DNA of 5,235 nt from Oligoflexia bacterium (GCA_016926495.1 JAFGOL010000066.1:1-5235), one strand, 5' to 3'. Counted from the first letter of the stretch, positions 1 to 5,235 are shown. Program-made: numbers and translations. Notes: generated from the letters alone by a model not told the origin.

Positions 1-41
1 AAAGTTTTCAAATAGACAAGATATATAGCAATACTTCTAGT

Positions 42-69
42 TTGACAAGTATAAAAAGCTTACTAAATT
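42..69 (+). promoter_or_regulatory. Candidate sigma-70-type promoter of nikR
   Basis: A perfect -35 hexamer TTGACA (42-47) is followed after 16 bases by TAAATT (64-69), a 4/6 match to TATAAT. Transcription would begin near 76, inside the first NikR half-site, so bound NikR would block it. A second possible -10, TATTAT at 83-88 (5/6), has only a weak -35 (TTACTA, 60-65). The choice between them is inference; the TTGACA hexamer itself is clear. Confidence 0.45.
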
Positions 70-70
70 T

Positions 71-97
71 GTGTTACTATTCTATTATTCGTGTTAC
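71..97 (+). promoter_or_regulatory. Candidate NikR operator, direct repeat GTGTTAC-N13-GTGTTAC
   Basis: Two exact copies of GTGTTAC lie at 71-77 and 91-97, with start points 20 bp apart and a 13-bp AT-rich spacer. They sit directly upstream of a nikR gene and downstream of its candidate promoter. From memory, deltaproteobacterial NikR proteins use GTGTTAC-type half-sites rather than the enterobacterial GTATGA. The arrangement here is a direct repeat, not the inverted repeat of the classic nik operator. Each half-site has the symmetric frame GTNNNAC, so a ribbon-helix-helix dimer could in principle read either orientation. Autoregulation of nikR is inferred from position. Confidence 0.6.
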
Positions 98-105
98 AAA
101 AATCC

Positions 106-109
106 GGAG
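106..109 (+). promoter_or_regulatory. Shine-Dalgarno of nikR
   Basis: GGAG lies 5 bases before the ATG at 115. It decides the start: the in-frame GTG at 91 belongs to the second operator half-site and lacks a comparable ribosome site at normal spacing. Confidence 0.75.
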
Positions 110-114
110 TTGAA

Positions 115-531
115 ATGAATAATCTGGTAAGATTCGGCGTGTCTCTCGACAAAAAACTGCTGGATCGTTTTGACAAAAAAATCCTGAGGGAAAACTACCC
201 CACAAGATCAAAGGCTATCGCCGACCTGATCACAAGGGATCTTGTAAGCACCGAGACGGAAAAAATAAAAGGCGTTGTAGCAGGCACAATCACCCTCGTC
301 TTTGATCACCACAAAAGAAAACTTCTGAACACACTCACGGACATTCAGCACAAATTCCACAACATTATAATATCATCTCAGCACGTGCATCTTGATCATC
401 ATAACTGCCTTGAAATTATAGTTGTGAAGGGAAAGGTCCATGATGTTGAAAACCTTTCAAGTCAGCTCAAAACAGTCAAGGGTGTAATCTGTGCCGCTTT
501 GAATATCGCCAAAGCCGAAAATACCCCCTGA
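115..531 (+). CDS. nikR: Nickel-responsive transcriptional regulator NikR
   Basis: This 138-residue protein has the usual NikR length. It is a cytoplasmic nickel sensor that, when loaded with Ni(II), binds DNA and typically represses nickel uptake. The N-terminal ribbon-helix-helix domain (about residues 1-48) starts with the strand VRFGVSL. The side chains expected to contact DNA there are Arg6, Gly8 and Ser10, where E. coli NikR has Arg-Thr-Thr; an Arg-Gly-Ser strand is known from Geobacter uraniireducens NikR. The C-terminal ACT-like metal-binding and tetramerisation domain (about 52-134) keeps the four high-affinity nickel ligands: His79, His90, His92 and Cys98, within QHKFH and HVHLDHHNC. 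The ATG at 115 has a GGAG ribosome site. A direct-repeat operator just upstream suggests autoregulation. No nickel transporter is inside the window; it may lie to the left. The next gene starts 52 bases downstream on the same strand and could be cotranscribed. Confidence 0.93.
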   Translation: MNNLVRFGVSLDKKLLDRFDKKILRENYPTRSKAIADLITRDLVSTETEKIKGVVAGTITLVFDHHKRKLLNTLTDIQHKFHNIIISSQHVHLDHHNCLEIIVVKGKVHDVENLSSQLKTVKGVICAALNIAKAENTP

Positions 532-583
532 TGCCCGCAATTTATAATTGATTTATAACGTATTTCAAGATTAAAGAAAATAT

Positions 584-1768
584 ATGAAATATATTATAGT
601 TGTTTGTGACGGTATGGCGGATCACCCTGTAAGAAGCCTGAACAATAAAACCCCGTTAATGGCAGCCCATACTCCCTGTATGGACATGCTTGCCGGGCAG
701 GGTTACACCGGGTTATTCAAAACCATTCCCGAATCATTGCCGGCGGGTTCGGAAGTTGCCAATTTATCCATCATGGGCTATGACCCTGAGGCCAACTACT
801 GCCAGAGGGGCGTGCTCGAGGCGGCAAGTCTCGGCGTCGAATTAAAAGAAAAACAACTCGCCATGAGATGCAACTTTATCTATACAAAAAACGGTATTAT
901 CATAAGCCACTCGGGAGGCGAGATCGGCAGTGAGCTTGCGGCAAAATATATCAATAGCCTCAATAATAAATTTGCGGCTAAATACGGCGTAAAATTCCAT
1001 AAAGGAAAACAATACCGACACCTGCTGGTTCTTAATCAAGGCGATAAAAGAATAAAATGCCAGGTGCCGCATGATAATATCGGAAAACCCGTAAGCGGGT
1101 TAATGATAACCGCGGAGCATCCGGACGCGGCCCAGACAGCCTCTGTGCTGAATCAACTGATCGTGGAATCACGAAAAATATTTCCCGAAGACGAATCCGT
1201 AAGATGCCCCAACCTTATATGGCCCTGGGCAGCCGATGATAAACCCAATTTTAAATCCCTGACCGAAAGGACAGGTCTGAAAGGCGCCGTAATTTCCGCT
1301 GTCGACCTGATAAAAGGGCTAGGCATATACGCCGGCATGGATATTATAGACGTTAAGGGCGCGACCGGCACGGCGGATACCAATTACGAGGGCAAGGCAC
1401 AGGCGGCAATAGACGCTTTAAAAAAATATGATTATATATTCCTGCATATAGAAGCCGCGGACGAAGCGGGACACGACGGCAATACAGAATTAAAAATCAA
1501 GGTTATTGAAAACATAGACTCAAGACTGCTCTCTAAAATAGTTACGGCAACGGAAAAATCCGGATACAAGGCAAGGATAGCTGTTTTACCCGACCATCCT
1601 ACCCCGGTGGAATCCAGGCTGCACATAAAGGAACCCGTTCCCGTTTTAATAAGCGGATACGGAATTACACCCGACGCTGTTCAGGAATTTAACGAGGAAA
1701 CCGTTAAAAGCGGAAGTCTCGGACTTATGGACCACGTTCAATGGGAAAAGGCACTCGGTGTAATCTAG
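584..1768 (+). CDS. apgM: ApgM-family cofactor-independent phosphoglycerate mutase or alternative homoserine kinase
   Basis: This 394-residue cytoplasmic enzyme belongs to the alkaline-phosphatase superfamily (ApgM family). All expected metal and catalytic positions are visible: Asp9 in CDGMAD, the phospho-acceptor Ser56 in PAGSEVANLSIMGYDP, Asp293 and His297 in AADEAGHDG, Asp337-His338 in LPDHPT, and His347 before PVPVLISG. The family interconverts 3- and 2-phosphoglycerate through a phosphoserine intermediate, using divalent metals and no 2,3-bisphosphoglycerate. A bacterial subgroup of about 395 residues has been proposed to serve as homoserine kinase in threonine synthesis. The length fits that subgroup, but no threonine genes are in the window, so substrate is undecided. 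The ATG has only a weak purine-rich ribosome site (AAAGAAAA). A TATAAT at 543-548 could give it its own promoter, though without a good -35. Its stop overlaps that of the convergent SGNH gene by 4 bases. Confidence 0.85.
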   Translation: MKYIIVVCDGMADHPVRSLNNKTPLMAAHTPCMDMLAGQGYTGLFKTIPESLPAGSEVANLSIMGYDPEANYCQRGVLEAASLGVELKEKQLAMRCNFIYTKNGIIISHSGGEIGSELAAKYINSLNNKFAAKYGVKFHKGKQYRHLLVLNQGDKRIKCQVPHDNIGKPVSGLMITAEHPDAAQTASVLNQLIVESRKIFPEDESVRCPNLIWPWAADDKPNFKSLTERTGLKGAVISAVDLIKGLGIYAGMDIIDVKGATGTADTNYEGKAQAAIDALKKYDYIFLHIEAADEAGHDGNTELKIKVIENIDSRLLSKIVTATEKSGYKARIAVLPDHPTPVESRLHIKEPVPVLISGYGITPDAVQEFNEETVKSGSLGLMDHVQWEKALGVI

Positions 1769-1785
1769 TCGGAAAGTGTCTTTTT
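1746..1785 (+). terminator. Candidate intrinsic terminator spanning the convergent gene ends
   Basis: The arm AAAAGGCACT (1746-1755) pairs with AGTGTCTTTT (1775-1784), giving ten pairs including one G-U wobble, and the right arm runs into TTTTT (1781-1785). The core without the A/T part is 6 bp, and the loop is long at 19 bases. The loop contains the CTAG in which both stop codons lie. Read on the minus strand, the wobble becomes an A-C mismatch and the T-tract is TTTT, so it would be weaker in that direction. The structure is visible; its function is inferred. Confidence 0.4.
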
Positions 1786-3132
1786 ATATCCGGCGTATTC
1801 CTCCAGGAGCATGTTCGAGATAATATTTCCGATTTTTACGGCTCCCGGATTAAGCAAATGACCGAGATCGTCGGAGACAAGCTTGGTCTTGGCAATTCGC
1901 CACCTTTCCATACTGCCCTTACCGCCCATGGCCTCGAACATGTTGAAAAACGCGCAACCCGTTTTTTCGGCGACCATCCTGCTTTGTTCAACCATTTTTT
2001 CAATGCCCGGTTTTGTAGCTACCTTGCCCATTACCTTTTCGCCGAGATCCTTTATTGAAATAACTAGACAGGGGGTTCCCTTAACTTTAGACATGAAATT
2101 TCTTATGGCGTTCGCGTAAAGATTAGAAATTTTCTCAATCCTGACGTTGTCAGGGTTATAGTAAGCATCCTTGGCGCCCATGTTAAATATCAGCAAGTCA
2201 GGATTACGCGATGCAATCATACTGCTTATATGATCCCTGTCGAAATAAAGAAGCTGGTGAATATACACGCCCACATACATCAATGCGTCTATTATAAGGC
2301 CTTTTTTTCTGTCAAACGCCGCCCCGTATATTCCGGAAGGGTTCGAATCCGTGGTTATCCTTACATGATGCGGCCCGTCACTGACATCAGCTTCAAAAAC
2401 ATCATCAGCCGGTTTAGCGCTTCTTGTATTGATACTGTAGTCACGTCCGTCAATGTTTACCGTTACCAGTCCCCCGTTATTATACTTATTATAAAACAGG
2501 CTGAACTTTGAAAATTTCGTTCCCGGGGCATAACCCTTTTTACCGTCTTTTACAGTGCGATAATCTATCCAGGAAGCACCCTTGTTAAAGGAAACGACGC
2601 CACCCAGCCCGTAATTACCGTGATTGTGCCTGTCCCTTTTGTGGTTTGTCACGCTCTGGTACTCCCACGAATCCGAAAAATTCCAATTTATGTCCTGATG
2701 CCTGTGATACAGCCATCCTTTTGTTGCCGTTACAAACCCCTTTCCGCCGTCGCCAAAAACAGGTTGCAGAACTTCTCTCATCCTGCTTGTTACCCTGTCG
2801 AAACCGATCGAAGATGTTCCTAAAAACATTATTTTAACATTTTTGTCATACTTTTTATTCTCCAGCATATATAGCTTTTTGAAAAAAGGATCCATGACAT
2901 TGCCGGAATCGGTAAAATATTTTGAAGCGAATTTTCGTTTTTTTCTCGTTTCGGGCGTATTAATAACCCTGACGCCGAAAAACCTTGTACGTTCAAGAAC
3001 CTTATCAAACCTGTTTACCGGTGAAAGCCACGTGCCGGTTTTAAAGCAATTCGAACGCCACCCCGTGTATAACGCGATCGTAAACATAACAATTACTGCG
3101 TAACCCTTTCTAACAGCCTGTCTTTCTCCCAT
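1765..3132 (-). CDS. Membrane-anchored SGNH/GDSL-fold O-acyltransferase or esterase partner of MBOAT
   Basis: This 455-residue protein is probably periplasmic, held by a single N-terminal hydrophobic segment (about 9-25) after a basic start. The SGNH fold is split. Block I is FLGTSSIGFD with nucleophile Ser107, in place of the usual GDS. A typical FGDGGKGFV follows at about 126-134 and YGLGGVVSF at 174-182. A beta-rich insertion of roughly 110 residues (about 183-290) is reminiscent of the carbohydrate-binding insert in Ape/PatB-type enzymes. Block III is MGAKDA (319-323), with Lys321 where Asn is expected. Block V is DDLGHLLNPGA with Asp422 and His425. The likely role is acceptance of acyl groups from the adjacent MBOAT and transfer to a cell-surface glycan; an esterase is the alternative. 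The ATG at 3132 has AGGAG seven bases upstream, and the gene begins 10 bases after the MBOAT stop, so translational coupling is likely. A longer in-frame start at 3210 would lie inside the MBOAT gene and is not favoured. Confidence 0.8.
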   Translation of the reverse strand: MGERQAVRKGYAVIVMFTIALYTGWRSNCFKTGTWLSPVNRFDKVLERTRFFGVRVINTPETRKKRKFASKYFTDSGNVMDPFFKKLYMLENKKYDKNVKIMFLGTSSIGFDRVTSRMREVLQPVFGDGGKGFVTATKGWLYHRHQDINWNFSDSWEYQSVTNHKRDRHNHGNYGLGGVVSFNKGASWIDYRTVKDGKKGYAPGTKFSKFSLFYNKYNNGGLVTVNIDGRDYSINTRSAKPADDVFEADVSDGPHHVRITTDSNPSGIYGAAFDRKKGLIIDALMYVGVYIHQLLYFDRDHISSMIASRNPDLLIFNMGAKDAYYNPDNVRIEKISNLYANAIRNFMSKVKGTPCLVISIKDLGEKVMGKVATKPGIEKMVEQSRMVAEKTGCAFFNMFEAMGGKGSMERWRIAKTKLVSDDLGHLLNPGAVKIGNIISNMLLEEYAGYKKTLSD

Positions 3133-3139
3133 AATCAAA

Positions 3140-3144
3140 CTCCT
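3140..3144 (-). promoter_or_regulatory. Shine-Dalgarno of the SGNH gene, overlapping the MBOAT stop
   Basis: On the minus strand AGGAG occupies 3144-3140, seven bases before the ATG at 3132, and its first two bases are the last two of the MBOAT stop TAG (3145-3143). A ribosome ending MBOAT translation would sit on this site. That supports coupled, roughly balanced synthesis of the two partners and fixes the SGNH start. Confidence 0.8.
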
Positions 3145-4549
3145 AAAATTGCAAGTATATAAAAGGAACGCTTTGCAGTTCAGACATAATAATAACCAGA
3201 TAAGTAACAAGCAGAATTATCAGCGTCTGTACCACCGCGTTCCGATCGGAAAAAACTTCCATGATCCTGCTGTGTATCCTGTCAGGGACATAATGGCTAA
3301 AGGCAGCGACACAGACCAGCAACACGGAAAGCGCCGGGTAATGGAAGGAAAACCCGCCGGAATCAAAAAGCCCCCTGTAAACGTCCCATGCCCTGCCCAG
3401 ATTCGCTGCCCTGAACAGGGGCAACGACAGGATAATGTAAATGTTTGTAAGTAATACAAGGAGAATCCTGTTCCTTGCGACAAAACCGTCCCATTTAGTG
3501 TCTTTAAAAAACCTGCAAAACATCACGCCGACGGCGTGGTACAAACCGAACATGATAAAATTCCAGTTTGCTCCATGCCAAAAGCCGATCAACACGAAAG
3601 TTATGATCACATTCCTGTATGCCTTCAAAGCGCCTTTTCTGCTTCCGCCCAGCGGCGCGTAAATATAATCAAACGCAAACCTCGACAGGGTCATATGCCA
3701 CCTTTTCCAGAAATCGGACGGACTATGGGCCCTGTACGGACTGTTAAAATTGACCGGCAGCCGGAACCCGAAAAGTTTTGCCGAACCTATGGCAATATCC
3801 GTATAACCCGAAAAGTCACAATAAACCTGAAAATGAAACGCAATCAGGGCAAAAGCCGTTTCAAAAGAATTATATATCTGCGGCGTCTGGAATGTAATAC
3901 CAACGACCGCACTGTTTATATAATCGGCAATAATAATTTTTTTTATCAATCCCTTAAGTATAAGAAAAAATGCTTCTCCAAGCTCCCTGTTTTTTATTGA
4001 AGGTTCGGGCGCCAGTTGTTCAATAAATTCAGACGCCCTTACAATAGGACCCGCAACGAGTTGGGGAAAAAAAGATACAAACAACGCGAACTCCCTGAAA
4101 TTCTTAGCCGGGGCGCACCTGTTAAAATAAAGGTCAAGACTGTAACTCATGCTCTGAAATGTATAGAAGGAAATTCCTATCGGAAGCAAGAGGGAAATAT
4201 TGGGAAATCTTGTACCAATGTCGAGTAATTCAAATAACGAATTGGAATTGTTTATTAAAAAATTTGTATACTTGAAAAAACATAATACAGACAGGTTGGA
4301 AACTATACTGAGCACAAGGTAAAATTTCCGCCTGCCTGCCCGGCTGGTAAATATTTTTCCGCCGCAGTAGAAATCAATGACCGTGGAAAGAAGTAAAATA
4401 AAAACAAAATAGCCGTTCCACGCCGTATAGAAAAAGTAGCTTGCCGCCAGAAGGAAGGTATTACGCAGACTTCTTGAACGGTTTACCTGCCAGAAAAGCA
4501 AAAATACAAGAAACAAAAACGCTATGTAATCAAAACTGTTGAAACCCAT
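3143..4549 (-). CDS. MBOAT family O-acyltransferase (AlgI/PatA-like)
   Basis: This 468-residue polytopic inner-membrane protein is of normal AlgI/DltB-like length, with hydrophobic segments spread along it (for example about 8-20, 30-60, 76-94, 118-136, 232-245, 312-345, 362-380, 405-420 and 438-456). Family signatures are clear: YTFQSMSYSLDLYF (129-142), FFPQLVAGPIVR (160-171), QVYCDFSGYTDIAIG (241-255), FWKRWHMTLSRF with His285 (280-291), YAPLGGSRKG (297-306), GFWHGANWNFIMFGLYH with the presumed catalytic His325 (322-338), and the C-terminal VPFIYLQF. Such proteins pass an acyl group, usually acetyl, across the membrane to an exported acceptor for alginate, peptidoglycan or other glycan O-acylation. 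The SGNH gene 10 bases downstream is the expected acceptor or transferase. The substrate polymer cannot be told, as no polymer synthesis genes are present. The ATG at 4549 has a modest AGG at short spacing, 49 bases after the receiver gene. Confidence 0.93.
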   Translation of the reverse strand: MGFNSFDYIAFLFLVFLLFWQVNRSRSLRNTFLLAASYFFYTAWNGYFVFILLLSTVIDFYCGGKIFTSRAGRRKFYLVLSIVSNLSVLCFFKYTNFLINNSNSLFELLDIGTRFPNISLLLPIGISFYTFQSMSYSLDLYFNRCAPAKNFREFALFVSFFPQLVAGPIVRASEFIEQLAPEPSIKNRELGEAFFLILKGLIKKIIIADYINSAVVGITFQTPQIYNSFETAFALIAFHFQVYCDFSGYTDIAIGSAKLFGFRLPVNFNSPYRAHSPSDFWKRWHMTLSRFAFDYIYAPLGGSRKGALKAYRNVIITFVLIGFWHGANWNFIMFGLYHAVGVMFCRFFKDTKWDGFVARNRILLVLLTNIYIILSLPLFRAANLGRAWDVYRGLFDSGGFSFHYPALSVLLVCVAAFSHYVPDRIHSRIMEVFSDRNAVVQTLIILLVTYLVIIMSELQSVPFIYLQF

Positions 4550-4598
4550 AAACCTGATTCAGATTAACATGATTTCAATTATCGGCAATACATAAAAT

Positions 4599-5117
4599 TC
4601 AGAAAATATAACCTATTCTGGTCAAAGCCTCCTTAACATGCGAATATAACGTTGCTGAATCGAGCCTGACTTCCGGGTCCAGGACAATATCAAGTTTGTC
4701 CTTTATAAACTCTGTCATCGCCAGGTACGCAAGTTTATCCCTGTGATATTTTTCAATAGCTTTTTCCACCCGGAATTGAAGAATTGAAGCACTGATCGGC
4801 TTTTCAATAAAATCAAAAACGCCGAGGGAGATGAGTTCCGTTAATTCCCTGATATCTGCAAATCCCGTCATGAAAATGGGAACAACAAACCTGCAGCAAT
4901 CATTAATATATTCCAGTAACTCAATCCCGTTAATTTTTGGCATTTTGTAATCAATAAGAGCAACAGCAATATCATCCTGGCCAAGAATTGCAGCAGCCTG
5001 GCTGCCGTCCCTGGCGCAGTACACGGGAAGACCGAACACCTGAAGCATCTCGGCAAGCAATGTTCTAACCTGGGCTTCGTCATCAACAATTAATATACTG
5101 GCATTTTTAAACATCAT
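4599..5117 (-). CDS. Stand-alone receiver-domain response regulator
   Basis: This 172-residue cytoplasmic phosphorelay protein has one complete CheY-like receiver domain (about 5-122). The acidic pocket is Asp12-Asp13 in ILIVDDE, the phospho-acceptor Asp56 lies in ALIDYKMP, Thr84 in IFMTGFADI and Lys106 in FIEKPIS, so it should be phosphorylatable. No DNA-binding or enzymatic output domain follows. Residues about 123-172 are a short, probably helical tail (EKYHRDKLAYLAMTEF onward) that I do not recognise. It may act by protein contact or within a phosphorelay. It is the first gene of a same-strand series with MBOAT and SGNH genes, 49 bases ahead of the MBOAT start, so control of surface O-acylation is a reasonable inference, not shown. 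Two consecutive ATGs begin the frame. AGAAG is 2 bases from the first and 5 from the second (5114), so the shorter 171-residue form may be the real product. No histidine kinase lies in the window. Confidence 0.88.
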   Translation of the reverse strand: MMFKNASILIVDDEAQVRTLLAEMLQVFGLPVYCARDGSQAAAILGQDDIAVALIDYKMPKINGIELLEYINDCCRFVVPIFMTGFADIRELTELISLGVFDFIEKPISASILQFRVEKAIEKYHRDKLAYLAMTEFIKDKLDIVLDPEVRLDSATLYSHVKEALTRIGYIF

Positions 5118-5129
5118 ATCTTCTACAAA

Positions 5130-5192
5130 GCTTATTAAAATAAACCTTTTGAGCCAGTTGCAAAATTCCAGAAATGATGTGAATTAATAAGC
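5130..5192. repeat. 9-bp inverted repeat upstream of the receiver gene
   Basis: GCTTATTAA at 5130-5138 and its exact reverse complement TTAATAAGC at 5184-5192 have starting points 54 bp apart, close to five helical turns. They flank the candidate -35 of the receiver gene. They could be paired operator half-sites, but the sequence is AT-rich and chance is a real alternative. Confidence 0.25.
5134..5163 (-). promoter_or_regulatory. Weak candidate promoter of the receiver-MBOAT-SGNH cluster
   Basis: Read on the minus strand, TTGCAA (5163-5158, 4/6 to TTGACA) is followed after 18 bases by TTTAAT (5139-5134, 5/6 to TATAAT). It would start transcription near 5127, leaving a leader of only about 10 bases. 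An alternative -10, TATAAT at 5207-5202, has no convincing -35. Both lie in AT-rich sequence where such matches arise easily. Confidence 0.25.
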
Positions 5193-5209
5193 GATAGTAT
5201 TATTATAAA

Positions 5210-5233
5210 AAAAGCGAGACTTTCACTCCTTTT
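5210..5233 (-). terminator. Possible terminator of a gene beyond the right edge
   Basis: On the minus strand AAAAGGAG (5233-5226) can pair with CTCGCTTTT (5218-5210) around a 7-base loop, with one bulged G. The right arm continues into a run of seven T (5213-5207). The stem is AT-rich and has only three G-C pairs. It could end a leftward transcript entering from outside the window and insulate the receiver gene. The upstream gene itself cannot be seen. Confidence 0.3.
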
Positions 5234-5235
5234 GG

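Noticed and set aside
91..114. Upstream in-frame GTG start for nikR that would add eight residues.
   Set aside because: The GTG is the first codon of the second GTGTTAC half-site, and the ATG at 115 has GGAG at good spacing. The 138-residue product matches the family length and begins right before the DNA-contact strand.
543..548. Perfect TATAAT between nikR and the ApgM-family gene as a separate promoter.
   Set aside because: The positions 16-18 bases upstream give no recognisable -35 (AATACC region), and the 52-base gap is AT-rich, so the match is weak evidence alone.
842..1626. Minus-strand reading frames of 64-76 residues inside the ApgM-family gene.
   Set aside because: They are antisense to a protein with intact catalytic motifs and have no recognisable content.
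481..1766. The 10-mer GGTGTAATCT occurs near the ends of both nikR (481-490) and the ApgM-family gene (1757-1766).
   Set aside because: It is in different codon contexts and not flanked by further similarity; coincidence is the simplest reading.
3133..3210. Longer SGNH reading frame starting at 3210 with an apparent second hydrophobic stretch at its N-terminus.
   Set aside because: It would overlap the MBOAT coding end by 68 bases. The ATG at 3132 has a well-placed AGGAG and gives an ordinary single membrane anchor.
3536..4000. A 154-residue plus-strand reading frame, and several other plus-strand frames across 1883-4228.
   Set aside because: All lie opposite the clearly coding MBOAT and SGNH genes, show no family motifs and no convincing ribosome sites, and read as low-complexity antisense translations.
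4554..4562. CTGATTCAG palindrome just upstream of the MBOAT start, as an operator or hairpin hiding the ribosome site.
   Set aside because: It allows only a 3-bp stem with a 3-base loop and is too short to support a site call.
1..5235. Search by eye for CRISPR repeats, tRNA or rRNA genes, transposase remnants and riboswitch-like leaders.
   Set aside because: Nothing of these kinds could be recognised; the non-coding space is only about 330 bases in total and is accounted for by promoter-like and terminator-like sequence.

Overview
This is a compact bacterial segment of about 5.2 kb with five intact protein genes in two convergent groups. Coding density is high and base composition is moderately AT-rich. 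The evidence for lineage is indirect. A NikR with an Arg-Gly-Ser DNA-contacting strand sits beside GTGTTAC-type half-sites, a combination I associate from memory with Geobacter-like deltaproteobacteria. A bacterial ApgM-family enzyme and an AlgI/PatA-type MBOAT O-acyltransferase are also present. Together they suggest an anaerobic Gram-negative of the Desulfobacterota or a neighbouring phylum. The genus cannot be read from this window.

Left group, plus strand. Positions 1-114 hold a promoter region with a direct repeat, GTGTTAC-N13-GTGTTAC, lying between the candidate promoter and the nikR start codon. Then come nikR (115-531), a nickel-responsive ribbon-helix-helix regulator with all four nickel ligands, and an ApgM-family alkaline-phosphatase-superfamily enzyme (584-1768). 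The latter is annotated either as cofactor-independent phosphoglycerate mutase or as the proposed alternative homoserine kinase. The nikR operator geometry suggests autoregulation. Candidate leftward promoters overlap the same region, so an unseen divergent gene to the left may also be nickel-regulated.

Right group, minus strand, reading from right to left. It contains a stand-alone receiver-domain response regulator (5117-4599), an MBOAT membrane O-acyltransferase (4549-3143) and an SGNH/GDSL-fold partner with a membrane anchor and an inserted beta-rich domain (3132-1765). The last two are separated by 10 nt, and the Shine-Dalgarno of the second overlaps the stop of the first. An MBOAT plus an exported SGNH protein is the standard architecture for moving acyl (usually acetyl) groups across the membrane and placing them on an extracytoplasmic polysaccharide, as in AlgI/AlgJ/AlgX or PatA/PatB. 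The receiver protein at the head of the cluster suggests signal-dependent control, but its partner kinase and output are not visible.

The two groups meet tail to tail. The stop codons of the ApgM-family gene and the SGNH gene overlap in the palindrome CTAG (1765-1768), and a hairpin with a U-tract spans this junction inside both coding ends. The most interesting points are this shared stop/terminator junction, the direct-repeat NikR operator, the divergent SGNH catalytic blocks, and the receiver-headed acylation cassette. None of these amounts to a clearly new system from sequence alone.
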